64,000 nucleotides of DNA from Jeongeupia wiesaeckerbachi (GTDB lineage Bacteria; Pseudomonadota; Gammaproteobacteria; Burkholderiales; Chitinibacteraceae), in contig NZ_CP136946.1 of NCBI RefSeq assembly GCF_050916355.1, forward strand, positions 806,001 through 870,000. The letters run 5' to 3'. Positions within the stretch are counted from its first letter, which is position 1, and the number at the start of each line of letters is the position of its first letter. Positions 43,027 to 52,359 of the stretch are shown piece after piece. The position numbers and the translations under genes were made by a program. The notes under the pieces were generated by a model that saw only the letters and a list, made by a program, of their open reading frames with translations, was not told the DNA's origin and ran no database searches.

Positions 43027-43467
43027 ATGCCAATACCCGCTTCGAGATCCCATCAAGGTGCCGCTGCGCTTGAGTTTGCGCTGACGCTGCCACTACTGCT
43101 ACTGCTGCTCTACGGCATGGTCGCGTACTCGTTGTTGTTCGTATTGCAACAGCAACTGACGCTGGCAGCAGCCGAGGGTGGGCGTGCCGCAATGCGCTAC
43201 GCCGTCGATGCCACTGCGCGTAACGCAGCCATCACCGCCGCTGTCCAGCAGGCCGTCAGCGGTTGGCCAACCACGCGACAATCCTTCCTCGACATCCATA
43301 TCCAGACAGCAAGTGGCACCTGCCCGAGCAATCTCACTTGCCTCGCCATTGTCGTGAACTACCCCTACGCCGCACAGCCCATTTTGCCGTCGATGCTGGG
43401 TTTGCCCTACCCGACAACGATCAGTAGTCAGGCCGCGGTCCAGCTTGATCAGCTTGTTCTCAACTAA
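43027..43467 (+). CDS. tadE: TadE-like pseudopilin
   Basis: A 146-residue TadE/TadF-family minor pilin. The N-terminus has the processed-type start HQGAAALEFALTLPLLLLLLYGMV with conserved Glu in a hydrophobic helix, then a small periplasmic domain with two Cys (GTCPSNLTC). It is processed by the same peptidase as Flp. It begins 57 bases after flp2 and precedes rcpC. Confidence 0.9.
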   Translation: MPIPASRSHQGAAALEFALTLPLLLLLLYGMVAYSLLFVLQQQLTLAAAEGGRAAMRYAVDATARNAAITAAVQQAVSGWPTTRQSFLDIHIQTASGTCPSNLTCLAIVVNYPYAAQPILPSMLGLPYPTTISSQAAVQLDQLVLN

Positions 43468-43481
43468 AAGGGAGTGCGCAT

Positions 43482-44354
43482 ATGTCGACCCGACTCAAAC
43501 GCACCGCCTACGGCCTTGGCGCAATCGGTCTGGCACTGATGGGCTTTGCACTCGGCGCCCGTTGGTCGTCGGCCCACAAGCCACTGGCCAGCCAGGCGCC
43601 GCTGTATACCGTTGTCCAGGCCAGCGTCAATCTGACGCCGGGCCAGCCTGTTTCCGTGGAACAGGTCCGCGCGACCCAGCAAACCGTCGCCATCCCCGGC
43701 GCATTGACGACCGCGGAGGCCGTGGCCGGGCGACTACCGGCACGCAGCATCAGTGCCGGCGCGGTGCTCACCGAAAGCGATTTTTCGGTCCCCGGTTTTG
43801 CCGAGATGCTGGCGCCCGACGAGCGAGCGCTCGCCCTAGCCGTCGACGAAGTAAAAGCCGTCGGCAACCGCTTGCAACCGGGTGATCGGGTCGACGTCTA
43901 CCTTGCGCTGCGCCGGGACGATCAGGAGGTACTGCACAGCGAAGCCAACCGTCTGCTGACCGACATTCGCGTTCTGGCATTCGGCCCCAAGGCGGTCGGT
44001 GCCAAAAGCGACCCAGCTCTACCGGGCAGCAATGATGGCGGCCAGAACGATAAGGCGCGCTCCGCAGTGCTGGCCATTCCGGCGACGGCCGTCGGCGATC
44101 TGATTCTAGGACAGCAGCACGGCCAGCTGACGCTTGTCCTGCGCGCCCCTGGGGCGAATACCGACGACGTTGCCATTCGCACCGTGTCCGAGCTGGCCGG
44201 CACGCCTGCCGGTGCCGTGCCGCTGCGCACGGTCGCGCCACCGCCGGTTCGACAAGTTGCCACCGCCGAGCGAATTGCACCGGTCAAAGCGACGCAACAG
44301 CCAGCCAACAACGAATCCGGCGTGGAGGTGATCCGTGGTAAGGGACAACAATAA
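43482..44354 (+). CDS. cpaB: Flp pilus assembly protein CpaB/RcpC
   Basis: RcpC/CpaB is a periplasmic/inner-membrane component of the Tad secretion channel containing a SAF-type domain. The 290 residues start with an N-terminal TM anchor (LGAIGLALMGFALGARW), then the SAF-like VVQASVNLTPGQPVSVEQVRATQQ region (about 45-68), followed by CpaB-type LQPGDRVDVYLAL. Its C-terminus is a disordered Pro/Gln-rich tail overlapping the next gene by 20 bases. Confidence 0.93.
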   Translation: MSTRLKRTAYGLGAIGLALMGFALGARWSSAHKPLASQAPLYTVVQASVNLTPGQPVSVEQVRATQQTVAIPGALTTAEAVAGRLPARSISAGAVLTESDFSVPGFAEMLAPDERALALAVDEVKAVGNRLQPGDRVDVYLALRRDDQEVLHSEANRLLTDIRVLAFGPKAVGAKSDPALPGSNDGGQNDKARSAVLAIPATAVGDLILGQQHGQLTLVLRAPGANTDDVAIRTVSELAGTPAGAVPLRTVAPPPVRQVATAERIAPVKATQQPANNESGVEVIRGKGQQ

Positions 44355-45648
44355 AGGACTGATGCTCGCCTGCGCCGGCCTGAGCCTGGTCGCTGCGGTT
44401 GCGCAGGCCGAGAGCAGCGGCGGTACCTTGCGCATTCACGTGGGTGATATGCAGGTGGTGCCCATTCAGAAACTGCAGCGCGTCGCGGTCGCGGACCCGT
44501 CGATCGCCGACGTTCAAACCCCGAAGCAAAGGGACAGTCTGCTGGTTGAAGGCCGCAAGCCGGGCGAAACGACGATTCTGCTCTGGCAACAAGGCCAGTC
44601 TCAGCCGCAGCGCATTACCGTCAAGGTTGCCGCACGCGCGCCGACCGACGCCAGCCCCGGCATCAACTGGCATAGCGAAGGTGCTCGGCAAACGCTAGAC
44701 GGCGAAATCGACGACGTCGCCCGACACAGCCAATTCGTCGGCGGACTCGGCAAGGGCGTCGACGACCGGACGGTGCTGCCTTCCGGCGGCGCAGTGCAGG
44801 TCGACATCCGCGTGGTTGAGTTCTCGCGCCACACCCTTGCGGCGGTCGGCCTCAACCTCAGCGTACTGAAAACGAGTTCCGGCTTCTCGTTCGGCTCGTT
44901 CACGCCGGGCTCACTCAACAAGGTCACAGCCAACGGCGATCTGCTGAACTTCGACAGCAGCACGCCGATCTCGTCGGCGTTCAACCTGATCGCCCGCAAG
45001 GTGACCGGTAACTGGGACATCTCCGGTGCATTGAGCCTGCTCGAATCAAACGGCTATGTGCAGGTCTTGGCCGAACCCAGTCTCGTTGCGCTCTCCGGCC
45101 AAACCGCAACCTTCCTGGCCGGCGGCGAATTGCCGATCCCGGTCGCACAGACACTCGGCACCGTGTCGATCGAGTGGAAGAAGTTCGGTATCGGTCTGGC
45201 CTTCTCGCCGACGGTGATCAACAAGCAGCGGATTGCGCTTAAGGTCGCGCCCGAAGCCAGCGAACTTGATTACTCGCGCGCGATCTTGCTCAACGGCACC
45301 GCAGTGCCGTCGGTCGTGACGCGACGGGCCGACACCACGGTCGAACTCGGCGACGGCGAGAGCTTCGTCATCGGCGGCCTGGTGTCGCGCAATCTGCGCA
45401 AGAACGTCGACAAGGTGCCCGGCCTCGGCGACATCCCGATTCTCGGTGCATTCTTCAAACGCCTCGAGGACGAGCGCGAAGATCGCGAACTACTGATCGT
45501 CGTCACACCACATCTGGTATCGCCGATTGCCCGCGATGCGAACAAGCCACCGCTCCCCGGCGATAACAGCGGCATCAACACCTCGATCTGGAAGCTCTGG
45601 CTGGTCGGCCTCGGCAAGGATCGTCAGCTCACGGGGTTCTCACAATGA
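44335..45648 (+). CDS. cpaC: Tad secretin CpaC/RcpA
   Basis: The outer-membrane secretin pore for the Tad pilus. Of 437 residues the first 27 are a signal peptide, followed by the pilus-assembly N-domain RIHVGDMQVVPIQKLQRVAVADPSIADV and the C-terminal secretin domain with VLAEPSLVALSGQTATFLAGGELPIPV and VPGLGDIPILGAFFKRLEDE. The start is GTG 44335, supported by GGAGG at 44324-44328 with 6-base spacing, and overlaps the end of cpaB. Next gene overlaps by four bases. Confidence 0.94.
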   Translation: MVRDNNKGLMLACAGLSLVAAVAQAESSGGTLRIHVGDMQVVPIQKLQRVAVADPSIADVQTPKQRDSLLVEGRKPGETTILLWQQGQSQPQRITVKVAARAPTDASPGINWHSEGARQTLDGEIDDVARHSQFVGGLGKGVDDRTVLPSGGAVQVDIRVVEFSRHTLAAVGLNLSVLKTSSGFSFGSFTPGSLNKVTANGDLLNFDSSTPISSAFNLIARKVTGNWDISGALSLLESNGYVQVLAEPSLVALSGQTATFLAGGELPIPVAQTLGTVSIEWKKFGIGLAFSPTVINKQRIALKVAPEASELDYSRAILLNGTAVPSVVTRRADTTVELGDGESFVIGGLVSRNLRKNVDKVPGLGDIPILGAFFKRLEDEREDRELLIVVTPHLVSPIARDANKPPLPGDNSGINTSIWKLWLVGLGKDRQLTGFSQ

Positions 45649-46874
45649 ACATGGCACAGTCACCGCTTGGCTCGCCGATCGGCAATGGCGCGCACACCTT
45701 CTTGCTCTACTCCAACGACACGCTACTGGCCGACCGGCTCGACCGCGCCCTGGTGGCGCTCGGCGTCGTGCTGTCACGGCATGGCGACGTCGGCGACCTG
45801 ATCCGCGAAGTCAGTCTGCTCGGTCCCGACGCGGTATTGCTGGTGTTCGATGAAAACAGCACGCAAGCGCACGATGTCGCCAAGCAACTGGCCGAGTTCT
45901 ACCCGGCGCTGGCGCTGATCGGTGTCGGCACGCCGACCGAGGCCGCGATGCATGCCGCGCTCAAGGCCGGCGTCGAGGAGTTCATCGACATCGGCAACCT
46001 CGCGCTGGCCAGCAGCATTGTCTACGACACACTGTGCCAGCACGACGACGGCCAGCCACAGCAGAACGGCTGCCCGATGATCGCCCTCGTCGGTGCACGT
46101 CAGGGCATGGGGACCAGTAGCGTGGCGACCGAGCTGGCCCTGCGCGTCAAGGCCAAGCTCGGTGATGGCGAGGTCTTGCTGCTCGATTGCGGCTCGCCGG
46201 TGCGCGACTGCAGCCTGTACCTCGGGCTTGAGCCCGAACTCGACATGCTCGGCGCCATCCACAATCTGGCGCGGTTCGACCGGATGATGCTGCAAACGGC
46301 GTTCTCGCGTCACACACAGGGTCTGGCCGTGCTACCGCTGCCCGCTCGAGCGGAGGAGCGCGGTGAAATCGGCGCTGCCGACGCTTTGCGGCTGTTCCGC
46401 ATCCTGCGCTCCTACTTCAAGGTTGTCATCGTCGACCTCGGCTTCAGTCCTGACCCCTTGCTCGCGCAGCATCTTGTCCGCAGCGCCGACACCGTCTTGC
46501 TGGTGTGCGAGCAGGGAATCAGCGGCCTCAAGGCCAGTCTGGATTACCTGAGCCAGTGCGAAGCCGCCGGTTTCGGTACCTCGAACTGGCGGGTCGTCGT
46601 CAACCGCTACACGAGCGACCGCGTCGTCAACGCTGAACATCTGGCGCACCGCTTTGGCCTGCCGCTGGCGGCGGTCCTGCCTCACGATGCCGCGGCCCTC
46701 AACGACGCCCAAAGCTTCGGCAAACCGCTATCAACACAAGGCAAGCTCGGGCGCGAACTGGATCATCTGGCCAGCCATCTGCTGACCGAACTGGGTCTGG
46801 GCACCCCCGAGAAGCACGGCGAAACGCTGGGCCTGCGGCTATCCCGCCTCTTCGTGAAACCGGAACCCGCATGA
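45645..46874 (+). CDS. tadZ: TadZ/CpaE-type pilus localisation ATPase with degenerate P-loop
   Basis: TadZ/CpaE is a MinD/ParA-like protein that targets the Tad apparatus. The 409 residues have an atypical receiver domain (about 18-115) and then a MinD fold beginning IALVGARQGMGTSSVATELA. In a canonical deviant Walker A (KGGxGKT) both lysines are conserved; here the positions read R-Q-G-M-G-T-S and neither lysine is present, so ATP hydrolysis is doubtful. Later VIVDLGFSPDPL corresponds to Walker B. ATGA overlap with cpaC. Confidence 0.9.
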   Translation: MNMAQSPLGSPIGNGAHTFLLYSNDTLLADRLDRALVALGVVLSRHGDVGDLIREVSLLGPDAVLLVFDENSTQAHDVAKQLAEFYPALALIGVGTPTEAAMHAALKAGVEEFIDIGNLALASSIVYDTLCQHDDGQPQQNGCPMIALVGARQGMGTSSVATELALRVKAKLGDGEVLLLDCGSPVRDCSLYLGLEPELDMLGAIHNLARFDRMMLQTAFSRHTQGLAVLPLPARAEERGEIGAADALRLFRILRSYFKVVIVDLGFSPDPLLAQHLVRSADTVLLVCEQGISGLKASLDYLSQCEAAGFGTSNWRVVVNRYTSDRVVNAEHLAHRFGLPLAAVLPHDAAALNDAQSFGKPLSTQGKLGRELDHLASHLLTELGLGTPEKHGETLGLRLSRLFVKPEPA

Positions 46875-48124
46875 GTACCCCCATTGGCGGCTTTCTTGGC
46901 AGCCCCGAGTTCGAGCGCATCCAGTACGCGGCGCACGACTTCCTGATCGACCGGATCACCGAACTCGGCAGCAGCTTTGCAGACTGGCCACGCGACCGGC
47001 TCATTCGGGTCGTGCGCCAGGAAGTCAGCCTGTTTATCGCCAGTCGCCAGATCGCGATCAACGAACGCGAAGTGACCGCCATTGCCGATGCGCTGATCAA
47101 GGAACTGGTCGGCTACGGGCCGATCGAGGATCTGCTGAACGACGAGGCGGTCGAAGACATCCTGATCAACGGACCGCACTCTGTCGTCGTCTCCCGCCGC
47201 GGCGTGCTAAGCAATGAACCGGTTCGGTTCCGCGACAATGAACATCTGGTCGGTTTCCTGCGCCGGCTACTGGCGCCACTCGGTCGCCGGCTCGACGAAT
47301 CCAGCCCGATGGTCGACGCCCGCCTGCCCGGTGGTGGCCGGCTCAACGCCATCATTCCGCCATTGGCCGTCGATGGCGCCGCGGTATCGATCCGCAAGTT
47401 CCACAGCGGCTTCTACACCGGCGAGCGGATGGTCGAGGTCGGCGCACTGTCGCCCGAGTTGCTCGACTTCCTGGCTTATGCGGTTCGCCAGCGCTGCAAT
47501 CTGCTGGTGATCGGAGCCACCAGCAGCGGCAAGACGTCAATGCTGAACGTGCTGTCGAACTACATCCCGAGCGGCGAACGTGTCATTACCATCGAAGACA
47601 CCGCCGAGCTTGATCTGCAGCATCCGCACGTCGTCAAACTGGAAAGCCGTCCCGGCGGCTACGAAGGCGCCGGACAGGTCACCATTCGCGACCTGGTCCG
47701 CAACAGCCTGCGCATGCGTCCCGACCGCATCGTGGTCGGCGAGGTCCGGGGCGCCGAAGTACTGGAAATGCTGCAGGCAATGAGCACCGGCCACGACGGC
47801 TCAATGGGTACCTTGCACGCCAGCTCGGCGCTCGACGCGCTGTATCGGCTGGAAATGCTCGCCGGCTTTGCCGGTTTTGCCGGCAGCGACCTGAGCCTGC
47901 GCCGGCAGGTCGCCAGCGCCGTCGACCTGATCGTCCAGGTCGGCCGTCTGGCCGACGGCAGCCGGCGCATGCTCAGCGTCACCGAACTGACCGGCATGAA
48001 CCAGGACATGGTCGCCATGCAGGAGCTGTTCCGGTTTTCAGCGTCGCCCGCGCCGCGCTGGGAACGCACCGATGCCCGCATCAGCAACGGCAAGCTGGCG
48101 GCGTGGGAGCGCATCCATGCTTAG
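46871..48124 (+). CDS. tadA: Tad pilus assembly ATPase CpaF/TadA
   Basis: The motor ATPase of the Flp pilus, related to secretion ATPases of type II/IV systems. In 417 residues Walker A GATSSGKTSMLNVL lies near 215-228, the Asp box TIEDTAELDLQHPH follows, Walker B is RPDRIVVGEVRGAE, and the His box is GTLHASSALDALYR. Everything expected for an active motor is present. ATGA overlap with tadZ and an 8-base overlap with tadB. Confidence 0.96.
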   Translation: MSTPIGGFLGSPEFERIQYAAHDFLIDRITELGSSFADWPRDRLIRVVRQEVSLFIASRQIAINEREVTAIADALIKELVGYGPIEDLLNDEAVEDILINGPHSVVVSRRGVLSNEPVRFRDNEHLVGFLRRLLAPLGRRLDESSPMVDARLPGGGRLNAIIPPLAVDGAAVSIRKFHSGFYTGERMVEVGALSPELLDFLAYAVRQRCNLLVIGATSSGKTSMLNVLSNYIPSGERVITIEDTAELDLQHPHVVKLESRPGGYEGAGQVTIRDLVRNSLRMRPDRIVVGEVRGAEVLEMLQAMSTGHDGSMGTLHASSALDALYRLEMLAGFAGFAGSDLSLRRQVASAVDLIVQVGRLADGSRRMLSVTELTGMNQDMVAMQELFRFSASPAPRWERTDARISNGKLAAWERIHA

Positions 48125-48995
48125 CCTCTTCGTCCTGACCGGCGTGCTCTGCCTGATCGGCGCCGGCCTCTGCCTGTGGATCATTGAGCGCCGCGAGCGC
48201 GAGCTGCAGCGTCGGCTCGCGCATCACGCCACACCGGATGACCCATCGCTGAGTCACCGGAATGCTTTGGCACGCTGGCAACTCTGGCTATTGGCACGGC
48301 GCGACGAACTGCCACGCTATTGGGGACTCTGGCTGCTATTGCCACCGCTGACCGGCCTGATCGCACAGCGTCTGCTGGCCGGGCCCGCCGGCCTGATCGC
48401 GGCGACGTTGACGCTGGCCCTGCTGGCCGGATTTCAAGCCTACCGGGCCGCGCAACAGCGCCAGCGCGCCATCCTGCAATTACCGGCCCTGCTTGACGGC
48501 CTTGCGCGGCTCGCCTCGGTTGGCCACAGCCTGCCGCTGGCCTTTGGCAAGGTACTGGACGATACCCCCCAGCCATTGGCGGCCATGCTGCAACGTGCGC
48601 AGGCCCTGCATTCGGCGGGGATCGAGCTTGACGCGGCACTACGGCAAGCGGCCGCGCTGTACAAGATTCCCGAATTCAACCTGCTGGCGGCCGCCATGAA
48701 AGTCGCCATGCACTACGGCGGACAGCCGGAGAAACTCGTCAACCGCATCGCCACTGTGTTGCAGGCCCGACAGGCCGCGCACGAGGAACTGTTGGCATTG
48801 ACGTCGGAAGTTCGCCTGTCGGCCTGGGTACTCGGTTTGGCGCCCATGGCCATCGGGGTTGCAATGGGCGCGCTGAATCACGACTACATGAGCGTGCTGT
48901 TCCACGATCCGACCGGACAGCGAATGCTGATGATCGTCATGGCCCTGCAAGTGCTCGGTGCCATCTTCCTCTACCGGCTGGCCAAGCGCGTTTAG
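48117..48995 (+). CDS. tadB: Tad inner-membrane platform protein TadB
   Basis: One of two platform proteins of the Tad machine (T2SSF-type domain). The 292 residues show TM helices near the N-terminus and three or so more, with the cytoplasmic helical region LPALLDGLARLASVGHSLPLAFGKVLDD and LVNRIATVLQARQAAHEELLALTSE. I start at ATG 48117 (MLSLFVLTGV), which overlaps the tadA stop by 8 bases; an upstream frame start at 48072 is unlike the family. Confidence 0.9.
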   Translation: MLSLFVLTGVLCLIGAGLCLWIIERRERELQRRLAHHATPDDPSLSHRNALARWQLWLLARRDELPRYWGLWLLLPPLTGLIAQRLLAGPAGLIAATLTLALLAGFQAYRAAQQRQRAILQLPALLDGLARLASVGHSLPLAFGKVLDDTPQPLAAMLQRAQALHSAGIELDAALRQAAALYKIPEFNLLAAAMKVAMHYGGQPEKLVNRIATVLQARQAAHEELLALTSEVRLSAWVLGLAPMAIGVAMGALNHDYMSVLFHDPTGQRMLMIVMALQVLGAIFLYRLAKRV

Positions 48996-49004
48996 GAGAC
49001 CGAC

Positions 49005-49907
49005 ATGCTCAGCGTCATTTTCCTGCTTGCCTGGATCTTCATCGTGCTGGCTGCTGCGCTAACCGGCTTCGTACTGGTTCGCGACCTGCGTACCGAACGC
49101 CAGTTGTTCCAGCGTTTACCCATCGGCGCCGCACCGGTGCACACCGAGCGCCGTTCCCGGCTCAGCCGGCTGGCCCGCCGACTGGTGCAAGATCCGCAGG
49201 CGCTGCGTCACACACAACCAACGCGCAAATTGCTATCGGCCGCGGGTTTTCGGAACGAAGCCGATTACTACAACTACCTTGTGTTTCGCGTAGCCCTCCC
49301 GGTCCTGCTTGGCGCGCTCGCCGTTGCCGTGTTCGGCATGCAACACAAGTTCGCACTGATCGGCGCAGTCACCGCAACGATCGTCGGCATTCTGCTGCCG
49401 GAGCGACTGCTGCGCATCCGTGTACGTCAGCGTGTTGCCGCAGCGGGCAAGGAACTCCTGCTGCTGATCGACCTGCTGCGCATGCTGCAAGGATCGGGCA
49501 TGGGCGTCGGGCAATCGCTACTCGTCGTCGCCGAGGAGTTCCGCCTGGTACTGCCGGTTCTGGCGCCCGAAATCGCCCTCGCCAACCAGCGCTACCAGGG
49601 CGGCCGGGATCGGCGTGAATCGCTGGAACCGCTCACCTCCCTATTCGAATCACCCGATTTTTCGGCACTGGCGCAGCTGATGGACCGGCTGGAGCGCTAT
49701 GGCGGTGCCGCCGAAGAGCCATTGGCCAAATTCGGCGAGCGCCTGCTTGAGCAGCAACGCATGCAACTGAAGACGCTGATCGGCCAACTGACCGTCAAAA
49801 TGACCGGGGTCATGGTGCTGTTCATGTTCCCGGCCTTGTTCATCCTGCTGGCCGGGCCCGGCATGCTGTCGCTGGTCAACACCCTTCAACACGCCGGAGC
49901 ACGATGA
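49005..49907 (+). CDS. tadC: Tad inner-membrane platform protein TadC
   Basis: The second T2SSF-type platform protein. The 300 residues have an N-terminal TM (VIFLLAWIFIVLAAALTGFVLV), a middle TM pair near 95-130, a helical cytoplasmic region with ELLLLIDLLRMLQGSGMGVGQSLL and RLLEQQRMQLKTLIGQLTVKMTGVMVLFMFPALFILL at the C-terminus (split TM helix). The usual TadB-TadC order is kept. ATGATG at the junction with tadD. Confidence 0.92.
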   Translation: MLSVIFLLAWIFIVLAAALTGFVLVRDLRTERQLFQRLPIGAAPVHTERRSRLSRLARRLVQDPQALRHTQPTRKLLSAAGFRNEADYYNYLVFRVALPVLLGALAVAVFGMQHKFALIGAVTATIVGILLPERLLRIRVRQRVAAAGKELLLLIDLLRMLQGSGMGVGQSLLVVAEEFRLVLPVLAPEIALANQRYQGGRDRRESLEPLTSLFESPDFSALAQLMDRLERYGGAAEEPLAKFGERLLEQQRMQLKTLIGQLTVKMTGVMVLFMFPALFILLAGPGMLSLVNTLQHAGAR

Positions 49908-50614
49908 TGACCCGATCCGCCCTGGTGCTCGCCGCCCTTCTACTTGCCGCCTGCGCCCAGAATCCACAACAAGCGCAGCGGCAGATGCTCGACGAACAGG
50001 CCAAACTCGCGACCTCCCCCGCCCCCGGCAAAAGCGCCGATGCCCGCGGCACCTACGTTGCACTGGTCTCGACGCTGCTCGAGCAGAATTCGAACTATGC
50101 CGCGCTGTCGCACCTCGACGCGCTGGAGAGCAAATATGGAGCGGACGCGCAAACGCAGCTGCTGCGGGCCCGCGCCGAACGTGCGACTGGCAATACCGCC
50201 GCCGCGCAGCGCAACTACGAACAATTGCTGCAAGGCCCGCAGCGTTCGGCCGCCGAACATGGTCTGGCGCTGATCTTTGCGGGCCGGCAGCAATGGGATC
50301 AGGCCCGTCGCTACTTCGACGCTGCGAGCCGAGATGCACCGACCAATCCCTTCATCTGGAACGACCTGGGTTATCTGGCGCTGATGCGCGGCGACTGGGA
50401 TACCGCAGCCCAGGCGCTGTCGCGTGCGGTCGAGCTGGCCCCCAGCGAGCCGCGTTTCCGCGCCAACCTCGCGCTCTACCGCCAGCTCAGCACCGGCTCC
50501 GCCGACCCCGATATTCCCGTCGATGTCGCAACGCGCATCCAGGGCGAAGCACGGCAATGGCAACAACCGAGCGACAGCCTGCAGCTTGCACAGACACTGA
50601 GTCCCACGCCCTAG
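49904..50614 (+). CDS. tadD: TadD TPR lipoprotein
   Basis: TadD is a TPR lipoprotein that likely assists secretin RcpA insertion. The 236 residues begin with a lipoprotein signal (LAALLLAACAQN, Cys near 17) and contain TPR units such as NTAAAQRNYEQLLQGPQRSA, AEHGLALIFAGRQQWDQARRYFD and DWDTAAQALSRAVELAPSEPRF. It overlaps the tadC stop, and the next small gene follows in 9 bases. Confidence 0.9.
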   Translation: MMTRSALVLAALLLAACAQNPQQAQRQMLDEQAKLATSPAPGKSADARGTYVALVSTLLEQNSNYAALSHLDALESKYGADAQTQLLRARAERATGNTAAAQRNYEQLLQGPQRSAAEHGLALIFAGRQQWDQARRYFDAASRDAPTNPFIWNDLGYLALMRGDWDTAAQALSRAVELAPSEPRFRANLALYRQLSTGSADPDIPVDVATRIQGEARQWQQPSDSLQLAQTLSPTP

Positions 50615-50623
50615 GAGACCCTC

Positions 50624-50866
50624 ATGAAACGCTGGCCCCTGTTCCTTCTGCTGGCCTCGGCCAGCACGTTCGCCGCCGAAAGCGAATACCGCATCGGCGA
50701 CGCCACCCGCGCCTGGCTCGCGCTGCAGGTCAGCGGCGAATCGGCGTCGCCATTGCCGGCGCGATCCGAGGAAGCCGTCAAGGCCTACCAGCGCTATCAG
50801 AAAAGCTTCGAAACACCAATGCCCGGTGTAGACGTCAACGACGTCAAGACCAGTGGAGTACGCTGA
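50624..50866 (+). CDS. Small DUF3613-type Tad-locus protein
   Basis: An 80-residue exported protein. A short signal peptide (PLFLLLASASTFAAES) precedes TRAWLALQVSG and EAVKAYQRYQKSFETPMPG, the W-L-x-L-Q...Y-x-R-Y pattern of the DUF3613 family, which recurs in Tad loci. Its role is unknown. The stop overlaps the start of the TadG-like gene (TGATG). Confidence 0.8.
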   Translation: MKRWPLFLLLASASTFAAESEYRIGDATRAWLALQVSGESASPLPARSEEAVKAYQRYQKSFETPMPGVDVNDVKTSGVR

Positions 50867-52359
50867 TGCGCGAGCAACGCGGCGGCATGATCATCGCCGT
50901 CGTCGGCTTGCTGATGCTGGCCGTGGTTTCGCTTGGCGCGATCGACATCGGCCGTATCTACGCTGAAAAACGCGAGCTGCAGAAAGTTGCCGACATGGCA
51001 GCGATGGCAGCAGCGCAATCACTGTTCCGCAGCCCGCAGGCAGCGGCACTCGCCAGCGCCGGCAGCAACGGTTTCACGCCGGACGCGACCCATACGCTGG
51101 CCCTGACCGTAGGACACTGGCAGCCGGGTCAGACCGGACCTCTCCCGGCCAGTCCGGTTGACGCTGCTCAGGTTATCGTCAGCAATACGGCATTCAAGTT
51201 ATTTTTCGTCCCCGGCACCCAGTTGGTCAGCGCCGAGGCTACCGCAGTCAGTAGTGCCAGCGCGGCCTTTTCAGTTGGCAGCGGGTTGGCAAAAATCGAT
51301 AGTAACAAGCAAAGCGTGCTGAATTCGCTGTTTACCAACTTGCTCGGCAAACCGGTCTCGTTGTCGATAGCCAGTTATCAGGCGCTGGCGGATTCCAGTC
51401 TTTCGGTTAGCCAGTTGGCGGCGGCACTTGCCGTCGGCAGCTATGACCAACTGGTGGGCACGCAGGTAAGTTACGAGCAGTTGCGACTGGCGATGATCAG
51501 CGCACTGAACACGCAGAACCCTGCGACAGCATCGCTCCTGCAAACGCTCAACCTCACCAGCAGTGGCGGCAGTTTCAAGCTTATCGACACGCCATCGCAA
51601 CCAGGCTTGCTCAGTCTTGGCCTTGCGGACAAGACCACGGCGATGAACGCACAACTCAACGTATTGAATGTCCTGAACACCGCGCTGCAGCAATCGAACC
51701 AAAATCATTTCCTCGATCTCGGTCAACAGCTCAACCTTCCCTTGGGCGTCGCCACAATCACCGCCGACATCGGGCTGACGCTGATCGAACCTCCAGTGCT
51801 TGCCATCGGTCAACCCGGTAAGGATAGTCAGGGAAACTGGCGGACGCAGGCGCAGACCGCACAAACGCGGCTCGGACTTGTCCTTGGTATCAAGCCACTG
51901 CTGCTGCCACAAATCGACGTACCCTTGACGCTGACAGTCGCGAGCGCCACAGCATGGCTGGAGTCGGTGCAGTGCACCAGCGGCGGAGCTGCCGACGTCG
52001 TCATCGGCGTCAAACCCAGCGTTGCCTGCCAAGGCGCTAGCAACTGTCTCGGCGGCCCTGCAGGCAGTCTGAGTTTTCACATCAGCAGCAATGCCGATCT
52101 GCCGACCGACCCGCCCAAGAGCTACTACGGCGGCGCCGGACTTGGAACCTTGTCGTCGTTTCTCACGGGAACACTGAGTAGTGTCCTCGGAGCGCTAGGT
52201 GGCGTTGTCGGCGGACTACTCGGCACGATTTTGTCCCCACTTACCGCCGCACTTGATCCGATCATCAACAATCTGCTCACCACGCTCGGCATCCGGCTCA
52301 ACTACGCCGACGTCACGCTGATCAGTGTCCAGTGCGGTGGTAGCGGATTGGTGAACTGA
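50866..52359 (+). CDS. tadG: TadG-like pilus assembly protein
   Basis: A 497-residue TadG-like protein, the last gene of the Tad operon. It has the basic N-terminus MREQRGG followed by a hydrophobic segment MIIAVVGLLMLAVVSLGAID and GRIYAEKRELQKVADMAAMAAAQ, the family hallmark. The large C-terminal region is Ser/Thr/Ala-rich periplasmic with Cys pairs (QCTSGG, CQGASNC) and ends in a Gly-rich hydrophobic stretch. The ATG at 50866 is chosen since a long open frame upstream (from 50293) only runs antiparallel to real genes. It stops against the convergent DUF3422 gene. Confidence 0.9.
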   Translation: MREQRGGMIIAVVGLLMLAVVSLGAIDIGRIYAEKRELQKVADMAAMAAAQSLFRSPQAAALASAGSNGFTPDATHTLALTVGHWQPGQTGPLPASPVDAAQVIVSNTAFKLFFVPGTQLVSAEATAVSSASAAFSVGSGLAKIDSNKQSVLNSLFTNLLGKPVSLSIASYQALADSSLSVSQLAAALAVGSYDQLVGTQVSYEQLRLAMISALNTQNPATASLLQTLNLTSSGGSFKLIDTPSQPGLLSLGLADKTTAMNAQLNVLNVLNTALQQSNQNHFLDLGQQLNLPLGVATITADIGLTLIEPPVLAIGQPGKDSQGNWRTQAQTAQTRLGLVLGIKPLLLPQIDVPLTLTVASATAWLESVQCTSGGAADVVIGVKPSVACQGASNCLGGPAGSLSFHISSNADLPTDPPKSYYGGAGLGTLSSFLTGTLSSVLGALGGVVGGLLGTILSPLTAALDPIINNLLTTLGIRLNYADVTLISVQCGGSGLVN

